From assembly GCF_022539505.1 (NCBI RefSeq), contig NC_061512.1, forward strand, positions 246,962,510 to 247,026,509: a stretch of DNA of 64,000 nucleotides. The letters are read 5' to 3'. The notes beneath the pieces were generated by a model, which saw only the letters and a list, made by a program, of their open reading frames with translations, was not told the origin of the DNA and did no database searches. The position numbers were made by a program, and so were the translations under genes. This document shows, in pieces, positions 1-10,209 of this stretch (positions within the stretch are counted from its first letter, which is position 1; each line of letters begins with the position of its first letter). This stretch comes from Lolium rigidum. Lineage: Eukaryota; Streptophyta; Magnoliopsida; Poales; Poaceae.

Positions 1-539
1 CAGTAGGTGAAAACCCCGAAGCACCGGGAGAATGGCGGCCGGGGTGCATCGGTGTGCCCTCGCGCGACGAACCAGGAGAGGGTCGGTTCCGCGAACTTCC
101 CGTGCTCTACATGTTTGACAAGAGTTAGCATCTTACACATGGGAAAGGAAAGCGGTGAGAACCTGGTTAGGCACAGGACTTACCGGAGTCCGTGCGTAGT
201 ATGTGGCCGCGAAAGCTTCCCTCGATGGGCACACTGGAGTCGGCCCCGGCCTAGCTGGCTCCTCGGCCGGAAGTGCGATCCTCTCTCCAGTCTGGAAGAA
301 CGTCCTGACCGCCTGCAAGATAGTTTAGATGTCAAGCGCCGCAGATATAAAAAAAGGGGAGGTGGGACTTGTCATGTCTTCGAACCATAAAAGATTGGAA
401 CTTACACGACTCGTCGCCTCCTGGTACTCTTCCCAAGCCGCTCTCTTGAGGTCCCACTCGCTACAACCGTCAAATACTTCTCATAAGCGGCCGCGTAGGC
501 GGCCTCAAAGTGAGCCTACAATTTCCAAGAAAAGGAGTC

Positions 540-2419
540 ATGTCAATTTAGCCATTCGGGGATGAATGTTGGAAAGAAGATGGAAATGAGAAAACTTACA
601 TCCGTACGACGGTGTCGAGGAGGCGCGACCGGTGGGTCGCCGGTGGTGAGGGTAGACCCGATCTGCGTGAGGGTCCTCTCGCGGCTTGATCACCCCACTA
701 AGAAGCTTCGTGCGGCCATGCTCCGCGCCGCTCTCCGCCACCATAATCGCCGTCAAGTCGGTCTCCTCGCTCAATAGGATCATCCACCTCCGGATGAAGA
801 CCCTTGAACACCGAGCGAGTACTTCTCCAACTCCTCTTCGGCATAGCCGAAGTACTCGGGCAGCGAGGGCTGAGGCCGGCTCAGATCGGGCTGCTTCGGC
901 TTCATCTTCTGCCACCCTCCCACCTCGGTGAGAGGCTCCCGAGTTCCGCCTCCCGCACAGCAAGATAAATGTTATGTGTATCAAGTAGTAATATGAGGGG
1001 AAATAAATGCAAGTTGTTCCATGTATATATGTACCTTGTGCTTCCTGTAGCGCTCAGTGCTGCGGCTTCCCGCACTGTGTGTTCCTCCAGTGCCCCGGTT
1101 TGCCTTGTTGCGCGCGCTCTTGGCGTTGAAGTCGGCGTCTTCGCCAACCCACCTCGCTACCAAGGCCTCAAATGTGTCTTCCTTATTCTCGCACCATAGG
1201 GGCATAACCTGAAAAACCAAAACTCATTTGAAGAACACATAATGCAATCCCAACTATGCAGCAACATAGAGTCTCATTGAATATTTACTTACCTTCAAGT
1301 AATCTTCCTTTGTCGAGTCGAGGATCGTCCCCGATATTGTCGGCTTTCTTGACCCTCGTGCCCTGCTCAGCCTTGAAGTGCCCGATGCGGGTATGCTTCC
1401 GATTGTACCCACTGTTGCCTTGTCAACCTCTCGACAAGCCCTAGTCGCACCGCCCTCCCTTGCTCAACCATATCATCAGGCACCTTATAATGGGTCTGCA
1501 ATCATGCATAAGAATAATTGTGAGAGAGACATGAGTTAGCATAGTGTGGTCATCAACTATGAAGTAAACTCGAGAAGCATGCTTTACCCAAAACTTGGTG
1601 TACACGGCGTCGAAGTCTGTCCCAAAGCCCGGGCAAGGAGCTGCCTCATAGTCCGCCAAAGTCTCGGCTAGCTTCTTCTCGCCGCCGGGGACCGGAGTGT
1701 AAAAGCCCGGCCGCATCTGCCTAATAAGAGCTCCAATCATGCTCGACGGCTGGCGAACCCCCTTGTCATATGTCCAATTGCTGCACAATAATCAAAACAT
1801 TAGTATGCCAATCGAGTTATGCACAATAATGAAAACATTAGTACATAGCAAAATGAATCTAAATGTTCAAAATTAAATTTACTCTTTTTCGTTCGGGATG
1901 ATGAGGGCTTTCGCATCCTGGCTAGTAGGCTCCCTCCTCTCATCAGGGACTTGTGCTTCACCACGAATGCGCAACTTCTTCGGCGCCATCTCCCTCTCCG
2001 CCTCCTCGTCCTGCCCCTCCACCTCCATCTCCACCTCCATCTCCACCTCCATCTCCCCTCGGTAGAGCGTGTGTGAGCGAACCGGGAAGCCACGTCGCCG
2101 AAGCGGAGGGTATGTCACCAAGGAAAGGTCCACCTCCACCTCGTCCTCGTCCTCCACCTCCACCTCGTCCTCGTCCTCCACCTCCGCCTCCGCCTCGTCC
2201 TCCAGCTCGTCCTCCACCTCCACCTCGTCCTCTACCTCCACCACGTCCTCCACCTCCACCTACACCTCCACCTCCAACTCCACCCGTGTCATCGTCCGCG
2301 TAACGCGAGCTGGCACGCGTTGGTCTTCCACTTCTAGTGGTCCCGGTGAACTTCGTTGGCTCATACTCTTCAAAATGGAGTTCATGGATTGCTTGCTTCC
2401 GCTCATATTGATCAATCAC
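540..2419 (-). pseudogene. CACTA second part: Ptta/En/Spm-type plant transposase remnants
   Basis: Several minus-strand blocks look like the C-terminal transposase half of a grass CACTA element. They are a HELHFEEYEPTKFTGTTRSG block just after an acceptor-like site near 2420; a long acidic Glu/Asp/Val-rich stretch (about 1.9-2.26 kb); a WTYDKGVRQPSSMIGALIRQ block near 1.75 kb with a KFW motif ending near 1.59 kb; a YNRKHTRIGHFKAEQGTRV block near 1.35 kb in another frame; and a VARWVGEDADFNAKSARNKA block with an AGSRS motif near 1.1 kb. They lie in different frames with stops between. Some gaps may be introns and others are frameshifts. The family assignment is by motif recognition, and exon borders are not resolved. 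Confidence 0.6.
2010..2290. repeat. Imperfect CCACCT/CGTCCT minisatellite within the CACTA coding part
   Basis: Short 6-12 bp units built from CCACCT, CGTCCT and CCTCCA recur over about 280 bp. All frames on both strands stay open because of the composition. They give Pro-rich, Gly/Arg-rich, Ser/Thr-rich or Glu/Asp/Val-rich peptides. Only the acidic minus-strand frame fits the flanking transposase remnants. Confidence 0.8.
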
Positions 2420-2486
2420 CTGCATTGACAAAGAGTAAACAAGTAAGCATTCATGCCTTAATAAAATGTAGACACTAAGCAAAAAA

Positions 2487-2630
2487 TAGATACTAAGCAT
2501 AAGAAGCATATTGAAAAATAGATACTAAGCATAAGAAGCATATTGAAAAATAGATACTAAGCATAAGAAGCATATTGAAAAATAAATACTAAGTATAAGA
2601 AGCATATGGAAAAATAGATACTAAGCATAA
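2487..2630. repeat. 32-bp tandem repeat, about 4.5 copies
   Basis: GATACTAAGCATAAGAAGCA starts at 2489, 2521 and 2553. Slightly changed copies start at 2585 and 2617, so the period is exactly 32 bp. The array lies in what appears to be an intron of the CACTA transposase gene. Confidence 0.9.
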
Positions 2631-2645
2631 AGGCATAAAGGACCC

Positions 2646-3608
2646 TCACCTCGAATCATCACTATCATAATGAGGCATTGGGTTCTCATAACGAGGCATT
2701 GGGTTCTCATTTTCACTATCACTATCGGTATCATGTGAGTAATGAGGTTGGGTGGGAATGTCCGGTGGAGGCTCATCATTGAACCCATTGCCCTCATGTA
2801 ACTTGGTGAGCATTTGTATGTCCTTTAGGTCCACCACTGTTTCACCATGAAGATGTGCCTCGTTCTGGAGGTCCTCAAGACCAATTTCTATTTCGAAATC
2901 CCCAAAGTTCTCTTGCTCTTGATAAAAAATTCCCTCGTATATTACAGGGTCAATGTTGTTGTAATCCTCGTCGGAGGGCATGGGTAGCTTACCATGTGGT
3001 GATACCTTGAACACGACTTCCCAGCCTTTGAGGTACTCCTTTTGACATGGGTAGGGCAAATAATAAACTTGCTTGGCTTGGTGAGCCACAACAAAGACAT
3101 CGGCTCCGCTATAGCAGGTTGAAGGCCTAACTTCCACTAACCCAATGGAAGGAGTGCTTCTCTGTCCAACTTGTGGGTCGAACAAGTGGCATTTGAACAC
3201 AACGAGATTGAGTTGTATGTTTGTCCTATTGAATGTCAGCTCGTATACATTCTCTAACCTTCCGTAGTATTCTATGTCATCGGATCCTTTGGTGAAGACC
3301 CCAGTATTTATACTTTTTGGGTTAGGCCGATTCTTTTGGTGATACTCTGTATGGAAGCGATACCCATTCACATCGTACTTCTCATACATTGAGATTCTAC
3401 GGTTGCAACCCTGGGAAACACATCTCAGCTCATCCGTCATCGGCCTACATAGGAAGTGGCGCGAAAAGAATGGCGCAAATAAGGGCGGGAAGAAGGAAAA
3501 TTTGGCGGGGAAGCTGTGCCGACGGCCTGGCCGTCGGCCCACATCACGCCGTTTGCCACCTGCTGACGCCGTTGTCGGTGGCTGTCTGTGGCCCCACCAT
3601 ATGTCCAT
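2646..3608 (-). pseudogene. CACTA transposase fragment with DUF4216 domain
   Basis: The reading frame is 320 codons. From about residue 55 it matches the DUF4216 region that sits C-terminal to the TNP2-like transposase of plant CACTA elements: a YEKYDVNGYRFHTEYHQ-type block, a GVF-YYG-L-NVYEL block, a VVFKC-FDP block and a YLPYPCQK-WEVVFKV block. It ends in an acidic, Ser/Asp-rich tail with two short ENPMP-type repeats. The first 55 or so residues are only translated subterminal repeat DNA, so this start is artificial and the real upstream exons are gone. A GT splice donor (2648-2649) lies at the stop and is followed by an intron-like AT-rich stretch. Joining it to the next visible coding block does not keep frame, so the gene is broken. 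Confidence 0.75.
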
Positions 3609-3806
3609 GTGCCGACGGCTAGGCTACGTGCCGTCGGCACGGACTGAGTTTGTGCTTAGACTGGCCAAAGTGTGCCGAGCGGCGGCCGTCGGCTCTTGGT
3701 GGTTCTATGCCGACGGCCAGGCTGTGCCGACGGCTACTTTGCTGGGCTGACGGCGAGCGAGGCTGTGCCGACGGCGACCGTCGGCACAGATTCTGGCCGT
3801 CGGCAC
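3515..3806. repeat. CACTA subterminal repeat cluster (GCCGACGG / CCGTCGGC)
   Basis: At least ten copies of GCCGACGG or its complement occur in both orientations within about 290 bp. Several are paired closely enough to form hairpins, for example around 3768-3785. In CACTA elements such arrays are the binding sites for the second transposon protein (TnpA-like). The array makes this strip very GC-rich. Confidence 0.8.
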
Positions 3807-3826
3807 GTCGGCGGGTTCCCGTAGTG
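3807..3826 (-). repeat. CACTA terminal inverted repeat
   Basis: Read on the minus strand, it starts with CACTACGGGAA at 3826. It marks the outer border of the transposon. Sequence beyond 3826 changes character at once: the GCCGACGG motifs stop. Confidence 0.85.
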
Positions 3827-4240
3827 AGTGTATTTCCTCTCGTATCCGACTGGTATAGAAAAGTTAAAGCAAGTGTATTCTTTTGCTGCTATATTAAATG
3901 TCAATCTCAAAGCAATCATTGATTCTCCCGATTTAATCCTCGCGCGTAGCCGGGTTCCAAACGTGCGGGTCGCAGGGACACCGGACTTTGCCACCATCTG
4001 CATCTCGGTGACTTCCAAGAAGTTACAGCCTGATGAAGACCCCTGTGGGAGCAATTAGAGATTAGAGAGGGGCAGCTTGGCTACCGCGTCACCTAGAAAG
4101 CCTGAGATACTAGGTGCTCCTTGCACGGTTTTGCTCATTCTTAGCACGGGGGAGAGAACAATATGACATGGCATCATTTTCCTTCTCATGGACCTTTTGT
4201 ACGGGACGGGAGTTTACTTACGTACGTCACACTCACGCCT
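3827..4240. other. Unassigned DNA next to the CACTA border
   Basis: About 410 bp with no recognisable gene. A 76-codon frame on the plus strand and a longer one on the minus strand match nothing I know. This is presumably the older DNA into which the CACTA element inserted. Confidence 0.4.
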
Positions 4241-4740
4241 GAATTAAGTTTTTTTTTTATAAAAGGCACTCAAGTGCCCAACTTTGAATTAACAAAGCCA
4301 CCAACAATGAGAACGATATAAAGTGCTGAGTCCAACTTACAGAACAACACCACACACCCACACGAACTACCGAAGAAGCTACAACCGGAAGTGTGACCAA
4401 CATGCTCAGCCAAAGCGCCTACGAGAACTCGGAGAAGAGCTGGAGTCTACAGTGTCGGGCCGAAGCTCACTCGAGAGCGAGCCACTTTCACGCGCACCTC
4501 AACAGAACTCCTCTGAAACGCCATCGGAAGCAGACCACCACCGGGGACCGACCCTCGTTGCTCATGAACCGAACATCAGCGCCAAGGAAGCTCGACAAGG
4601 GAAGGGCACGGAGCAAGCCTTGCCGAAGATTGCCGAAGAATCACCTCCGTCACAACCATCGGTGAGCCTCGCACTGTGGGCTCCAAAACGGTGTCTTTAA
4701 GAAGAGCACAACACCGGAGTGCCGCCACCGCCTCGCCTGA
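4240..4740. repeat. Poly-T-headed dispersed repeat, unclassified
   Basis: It begins with a run of T followed by TATAAAAGGCACTCAAGTGC and continues as a low-complexity, CA-rich stretch of about 450 bp. A leading T run suggests the poly-A end of a retroposed sequence in minus orientation. The frames of 90-125 codons inside it have no recognisable domain and I do not call them genes. Confidence 0.35.
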
Positions 4741-4914
4741 ATTAAGGTCTCCTGGTGTGTATGGAATTGTTCTCTCTTCTCTCTATGTGATCCACGAAAT
4801 TGTCGGCCGTGATCGATAATTCTACCATGTTGTCCATTACCGGTGATCTATCTTTACACTTTACTGCCGTCTATAATGAAATGAAGAGATATTATACTAC
4901 AATAGTTTTGTCTA

Positions 4915-5012
4915 CTCTCTCCGTCCCAAACTATAATGTGCCATTAACTTTTGCTGATCAATAACTTATAACTTTATTATAATTTGTATTTATAATATAT
5001 TTTGGGAGGGAA
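4915..5012. mobile_element. Stowaway MITE (98 bp)
   Basis: The left end CTCTCTCCGTCCCAAACTA and the right end ATTTTGGGAGGGA form Stowaway-type terminal inverted repeats. TA dinucleotides at 4913-4914 and 5013-5014 are the expected target duplication. The interior is AT-rich and non-coding. Confidence 0.8.
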
Positions 5013-5014
5013 TA

Positions 5015-5640
5015 GAAATTGCATTGAGCATACATTTTTAGATGCAAATATATGGCTATTCACCGGCAATTGTACAAAAAGAACTTGTCCAACGATCTCC
5101 ACGTTTCCATAAAAGAAACTCGCACCAGATTTTCCTTGTTAACTTGTATGGTAAGGTTTGCCACGTGCGTACGGTAGGTTTGAACTTTTGCCCAGGTCTC
5201 CATGTTGAACATTTCAAAAAGGTTTACCATGTTTAAAAGCTACACAGAAAAATGTTGTTACACCAGGCGATAAAGTACACACCTCTATGCTTTCGATCTG
5301 GGCGGCCATTACCCGAGGTACGTGCTGTGCTGCAAGTTTCTGAATTCACTTCACTCATGAAACGCGACTGATTTTTTGTTGTAAGATTTTACTCTTTCTA
5401 TCCAGTATATATATTTTTTTTAGACAAACTATCCAGTATATATATGTATCACAGCCACACCCAGCTCCCGGATCTAAAGGTATAATTGCTGCAACCCCAT
5501 GGGCTCCTCACAGCGGTTAACGCTTCTGGACCGTCGGATATTTACAGTAGCTGGTAGACATAGCATCTCAGCCATTCATTTCTGGATGAAACGCGGCTTC
5601 TGTTTGGCTGCGTAGCACGCGCCGCGGTTATTACCTTCTG
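5015..5640. other. Unassigned DNA upstream of the Helitron gene-like region
   Basis: No gene is supported. The phrase CTATCCAGTATATATAT occurs twice about 30 bp apart, near 5399 and 5429. The unrecognised 5' end of the Helitron, which should begin with TC after an A, may lie here or slightly downstream. Confidence 0.3.
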
Positions 5641-5659
5641 TCCCTGGGGCTAGAGAAAG

Positions 5660-6740
5660 ACATGCAATGGCCGTGGTCTACCCACGTCTAGGTGCGTGTG
5701 GGCCCCAAGGTCTGCCGGTTCCGCGCGTCAGTTGCTCCGGCTCGTTTTCGAGTTGCTCTTGCCTTCGCGTCGGACGCAGAAAATATCTCCTCCGCGCAGG
5801 GTTGATAGAGGGGTTGTTTCGTCTTCTCCATCGGTGGTCGGTGCGGGCGGCTCGGTGGCGGAGCGCCATTAGCCCACGGGAGGAGTACCCACGCGCGCCC
5901 TCGCTTCGAAGAGCCCATCCTCCTCACTTTCCCCTCGCCCCTTCCGCTTCGCCTTCGCTGTCCGCCTCGTCACTCCGCCATCGGAAGCGCGCATCGACGC
6001 CCGCGGGGAGATCACCACCAGGCCGTCGATGAGCAACCTCGTGCTCCCAGTACCGTTCGCCAGCGTGTCTCCGGCGAGAGGAGGAGGCCGCCATCAACGA
6101 GCAGCAGTGCACGACGAGGAAGCGCGCATTGATGCGCGTGGGGAGGACACCGCCAGGCCATCCATCGACGAGCACCCTCACACTTCCAACACCGTCTGCC
6201 AGCGCGTCTCCGGCGAGAGGAGGAGCCCGCGGTGGGTTCGGATAAGGTGAGCCTCTGTTTGATCTATGGGGACTTACATTTATTCCCCTCGTTCCGCTTT
6301 GTGTTCTGCAAAAAAAATCTTCCTCTTTTACTCGGGTAGAACTGCTAGGTTCTTTCGATGTTGATGCGCTTTTGATTGTTTCCGTTTGGTTTCGATCCGC
6401 GAATTTTTGTTGGGCTCCTGGAAGACAACTTTTTATTTCCTTTCGCTCGTTTCTTCTAGATCTGGCCGACAGGATCCTTTCGTGTTCTTTTTGGCTCGGA
6501 TTTGGTCCCTTCTCTTATCATCTTCCTTTTCGATCCGCTTTTGTATTCCTGGATTCGTTTCGCTGACAACACCCTTTTGGTCGCGATTCCCTTCTCTGGA
6601 CTGCAGCTGACTGCTGACCTTATTTATTTTTGTCCGCAATTGCTTCCTGGCAGGTCGTCGTTGTCATGAAGGCTGCCATGCCGGGTGGACGCGGCTGGCT
6701 GCAGGTTCTTGTCTTGGTGTGCTGTCCTGGGCAGCTCGTG
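5660..6740 (+). pseudogene. Spliced 5' leader or first exons of a Helitron-borne gene
   Basis: A GC-rich exon-like block (about 5.65-6.25 kb) ends at a good donor (ATAAG, then GTGAGC at 6248). A pyrimidine-rich intron follows, then an acceptor (CTGGCAG) near 6653. A short second exon with an ATG at 6666 encodes a peptide starting MKAAMPGGRGW and runs to a second donor (GTAAGT) at 6741. This is the architecture of a plant 5' UTR or first exon. No long frame continues, so the product is unknown. It may have been the promoter and leader of the Helitron Rep/helicase gene, or a captured host gene. The exon contains an imperfect 135-bp-spaced duplication, described separately. Confidence 0.4.
5983..6233 (+). 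repeat. Imperfect tandem duplication, spacing 135 bp
   Basis: The block starting GGAAGCGCGCAT at 5983 and ending in GTCTCCGGCGAGAGGAGG is repeated from 6118 with scattered substitutions. The second copy has GCGTCTCCGGCGAGAGGAG near 6206-6224. Both copies lie in the GC-rich first exon-like block. Confidence 0.75.
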
Positions 6741-7929
6741 GTAAGTGCTCTCCTAGGAACGCACTGTGTTGGTTTGCTAGCTAGCTAAGTAGAATGGGTG
6801 CAAACATTCATACATAATAATATGTGGTTGCACATGTTGTTTCTCTGTAATTCACTGTATTTGAGGGTTCATGTCCTGGGTGCCCCGTTGTTTGCCTGCT
6901 TAGTTCCTAATTTTTTAGGTGGTGTCAGTTGGTTGATCTCAAAAAAATAGCGAAGTCTTACACTGTGTTTCTTAATAAAATCTCAATGATTAGAATTTGG
7001 TAAGATTTTCCTGCCTTGTTTGGAATTCAAGCAAAAACTTGGAAAGTCCAAAAATATTTAGTTGGGTTTACAATAGAAGCAAAATATGGCAGCAGGTAAT
7101 TTTGTAAGTTCAAAACTGTTTAGTATAAGTATTTTCGATGGTATAGAAAATAAAAATAGGGGATGGGTAGAGGCCAAGGGAAAATAGGTGCGGTGCTGTT
7201 TATACACACGAGGGTGGGTAGTACCAGTCAATAGATTCTTCTATCCTGAAGTTGATCATATTTAAATATGAGGATTATGATTACTGTTTCTGAGGCAACA
7301 TATTCAAGAGGTTTCTCCCTAAATTGACAACATCACTGTGGTAAACACCTTCCTTTCATTACGAATATGCTCCAGTATTTTTAGAAATAACTCATGCATG
7401 TAGAATTGATCAGTCCAATGGTTCCCACACACATTGCAGCTCTGTCTTAATTTGTCGGTTGTCCTTAGTAGGCCATACACATCTTTGTGTTGTTGCTAGA
7501 GTGGTTTCTCTGTCGTTGGAATTAGTTGAGTTTTACATTTTTGGATTCCCTTTAATTGTTTTATTTTTTCTGCTACTCTCTTGCTTTAGGATTTAATTGA
7601 ATTTCTTATGTACAAATTCTTTTTATCGGTGCTATCACGTGTGTGTCTCAGCTATGGTGTGTTTGTTTCAGGCCATGTGCTACTGTGAGTTTTTCCTGCG
7701 ACTTCTTGTTATTCAGGTAGTTTTCCTTACCCGTTTCATGGTATCGCATGTTTACCTCTGACCTGTATATATTTTTGTCTTTGTTCATGTCTGAAAGTGC
7801 TATGCTCCTAATGAGGGTGTGTACTGTGGTTTTTCCCCTGTTTTTGTTGTGCGTTGGGTGTTTGGGTTCTTTCTGGTGCTATAGGATGTTCGCTGTCTAC
7901 TATTACCCTATGCATCTGTTGGAGATGGT

Positions 7930-8270
7930 CGCCTCACACTGTCGGTTGTCAAATCATTCCTACCTGCGTGATGTGGGTGGTGATGGTTCCGTCCTGGGAG
8001 GCGTGGAGCTTGAGATCGATGTTGCCCGGGAGGGAGCCACACCCACCTGGTTCTTTTTTTGGACTTCCGCGTCAACTGGTTCATGATGCCCGTACGAGGT
8101 GTCGGCCCTACAAGCTGTGCGCTTCTTTCAGCGTTTGTATGGGTTCGTAGTACGAGACTTTAATTATGAGGGAATGCAAGCCTATAGGAATCTTGCGTGG
8201 TCTGCCGTCGTTCTTGCAGTTTTGGTAGCTTGGTCGGGTCGTGTTGTCTTGGGTGATGCTAGTGATGGCT
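7930..8270 (+). pseudogene. Fragment of an uncharacterised plant protein, frameshifted
   Basis: Two overlapping frames together read as one damaged coding block. One contains LRDVGGDGSVLGGVELEIDV and, after a frame change, FFGLPRQLVHDA. The next contains ALQAVRFFQRLYGFVVRDFN and then EGMQAYRNLAWSA. The pattern of a GDG-V/I-ELEI strand region followed by an alpha-helical A-FLQ-LYGFVV-DFNYEGM segment resembles uncharacterised multicopy grass proteins that I know only from memory. I assign no function. It sits just upstream of the Helitron helicase remnant, so it may have been captured by the Helitron. Confidence 0.4.
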
Positions 8271-8473
8271 CTGTATATCATGTTAGTGAGCCAGTACATT
8301 GGCAAAATGCTTTGTAATCAGCTTATTTCTTCCATTTGTGACATGTAGTGTTTTTCTTCTTCCAAGCTCATTGTTCTCAAGGATATTCATTTTATTGTGC
8401 ATGTATAACAAAACGATCTTAGGCGCCAAAGCGCCCCCAAACCGCTCTAAGACGCCTTAACGCCTTTAAAACC

Positions 8474-8890
8474 ATGGATGTTCCTATTATGTTGCTTACA
8501 AACCTGAGCCAGTCCACTGGCCTGTGCAATGGCACACGACTTATTGTTCTTGATCTTGCTGACTGTGTGGTGAAAGCTGTCATCATCACAGGGTCGCATG
8601 TAGGAGATGTAATCTATATACCAAGAATTGAGTTGATAGAGCAAGAAAAAATAATTGGACATTCATTCTTGTACGACGACAATTTCCAATACATGTGTCT
8701 GATGTTATGACTATAAATAAGAGCCAGCGGAAGACCCTAGATTATGTTGGTCTGTACCTAAAAACACTGGTGTTTTCCCATGGAAAATTATATGTGGCCG
8801 TATCTTGCGTAACCTCAAGAAAATCCCTGAAAATATTGATAGGCAATGAAGATAAGACCTGCGGATCGTAGACAAAGAACGTGGTCTATC
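8474..8890 (+). pseudogene. Helitron helicase (PIF1-like), C-terminal fragment, frameshifted
   Basis: The first part encodes DVPIMLLTNLSQSTGLCNG followed by TRLIV, the typical CDVPIMLLRNL-GLCNGTRLIV block of plant Helitron helicases. After a frame change near 8.68 kb it continues as a RRQFPIHVSDVMTINKSQ-type block, then VFSHGKLYVAVSCVTSR and KSLKILI. Those correspond to the last helicase motifs (INKSQGQ and the VAVSRVTS arginine motif). Two normally conserved residues differ: SQR for SQG, and SCV for SRV. All upstream helicase motifs and the Rep nuclease domain are absent. The enzyme normally unwinds DNA during rolling-circle transposition; this copy is dead. Confidence 0.8.
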
Positions 8891-9258
8891 TGGAGGTCTT
8901 TCAATCCGTTCGTTTAACTCAGGAATGATGTTCTACCTTATGCATGTTCATATTATAGCTTATGTTCTACTGTTTGTTTATATTACTTGGTTTCTTTTGT
9001 TGTGTGTACAACCTACGCGTGTTTTTGGTTTTCTGCACTTGTTCAATCGTATCTATGCTAGCCTATATCAATGTTTTGCTTTATGGACATTGCCTCTGTC
9101 TATCATGCGTTCGATGGTCCTCTACCTTATTTGTTCGATGTGGCTTTATCTTCCTGCTTTCCTTTCTGGGGTACCCTTCTGCCATGTGCCGTTTTAATTT
9201 GTATGTCATTTTGCTTCCTTTGCTTTTGCTAACTCCTCTTTATTTTCCTTCTGCACAG

Positions 9259-9775
9259 ATGCCGATAAATCAAGTGAGTGAGCTTACCCAGGGTCATCAG
9301 GAATGGACGATCTATGTGTATGCATCTCGCCTCTGGCAGCAACGTGGAGGGACGGATGAGGGACCCATCAAACATACTGATACTGTGTTCCAGGATACAA
9401 AGGTATTGCCTGAGGCACATTGTTCTTGTTCCGCTGGGTTACTGGTCCTATTGCTTATTACTTATTTGTTGTTGTCTTCTTGTTTTTTAGGGAAATAATA
9501 TGTGTGGGGAGATTGCTGCGGGTTTGATAATCCAGTTCATGGAAAGAATCAAAGAGGGCAAAGTCTATGAGCTGCGTAGGTTTTTGGTAACTGCAGCGAA
9601 AAAACTATACAAGCCCGTGTGTAAGGTGAACTCATGATTAGGTTCGGCAGATACACAACCGTGCGGGAGATCGATGATAATCTCATGGATTACCCGATGG
9701 CCCATGTGTACTTATGCTTTGACCCAAAATCGATGATCTCCCAAGTCCGACTGATAATCCAGAGTCTTTCACAGG
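9259..9775 (+). pseudogene. RPA1-like OB-fold (DUF223-type) gene remnant
   Basis: The first exon-like block starts at ATG 9259 and encodes MPINQVSELTQGHQEWTIYV and SRLWQQRG. This is the start of an OB fold like those in replication protein A large subunits. It is followed by a short intron ending TTTTTTAG at 9490. The next block encodes GNNMCGEIAAGLIIQFMERI, then KEGKVYELRRFLVTAAKKLY, then after a frameshift MIRFGRYTTVREID. The G-N-M-AEI, F-E-LKEGKVYEIRRFLV and YKPV-MIRF-R-T-V pattern is characteristic of plant DUF223/RPA-like proteins, often found inside Helitrons. RPA-like proteins bind single-stranded DNA. A stop at 9635-9637 and the frameshift show it is no longer functional. Later exons may lie beyond the gypsy insertion. 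Confidence 0.65.
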
Positions 9776-10209
9776 TAACCATCTCCCCTTGTGGACTTGA
9801 TCTTTCTTCAGTTCCTATATATGGTGTAGATATGCCTGAATGTTTGATAATCTTCGTGCTCCTGGCAGTAGGCACTTTTTGTTGTGTAATTTAGTCCCAT
9901 GAGAGCCTAGCTGCATTTGTCGCATCCTCTGGTAACCATGTCCTTCTTGTCTCTGCATCTCTTTCTCTTCTACATAGAATCCTCACATGACATTGAATTT
10001 CTGATTTATATATCTGTCATTGTGTATATGTCTCCACTGGATCCAATCGATTTTGTTAGGTGTTGGTTCTGTCATGTCGGTGCAAATGAAGGTGGTGAAA
10101 TTGAGCTGGTCTTATTTGATAGGATGGGCAAGGGGATTATTTTTTGCCCAGTATAATTGTCGATTTGGCCAGCATTTTGGTCCATTAGTCCTAATAGTTA
10201 TATTGTAGC

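Larger units (their letters stand above)
1..3826 (-). mobile_element. CACTA (En/Spm-type) DNA transposon, 5' end and transposase remnants; other end lies outside the window
   Basis: The right border is a terminal inverted repeat that reads CACTACGGGAACCCGCCGAC from 3826 down to 3807 on the minus strand. It is followed inward by a dense cluster of GTGCCGACGG-type subterminal repeats. Both are hallmarks of grass CACTA elements. Coding remnants on the minus strand resemble the DUF4216 domain found with CACTA transposases (about 2.65-3.43 kb) and the downstream Ptta/En/Spm-type plant transposase (about 0.54-2.4 kb). The second terminal repeat was not found, so the element runs past position 1. 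Only about 330 bp separates the TIR region from the DUF4216 part, so the N-terminal transposase domain expected there is missing. This looks like an internally deleted, non-autonomous copy. The 3-bp target duplication (candidate AGT at 3827-3829) cannot be checked without the other end. Confidence 0.85.

Noticed and set aside
7..390. 127-codon frame at the left edge
   Set aside because: No domain, lies inside the CACTA element, and overlaps open frames on the other strand.
1958..2509. Gly-rich and Pro-rich proteins from the repeat at 2.0-2.3 kb
   Set aside because: All frames of the simple repeat are open. Only the acidic minus-strand frame fits the transposase context.
8925..9498. Hydrophobic 178-codon frame that could suggest a membrane protein
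   Set aside because: It is mostly T-rich intron-like DNA before and within the RPA-like gene. The recognisable coding part is only the block starting at 9259.
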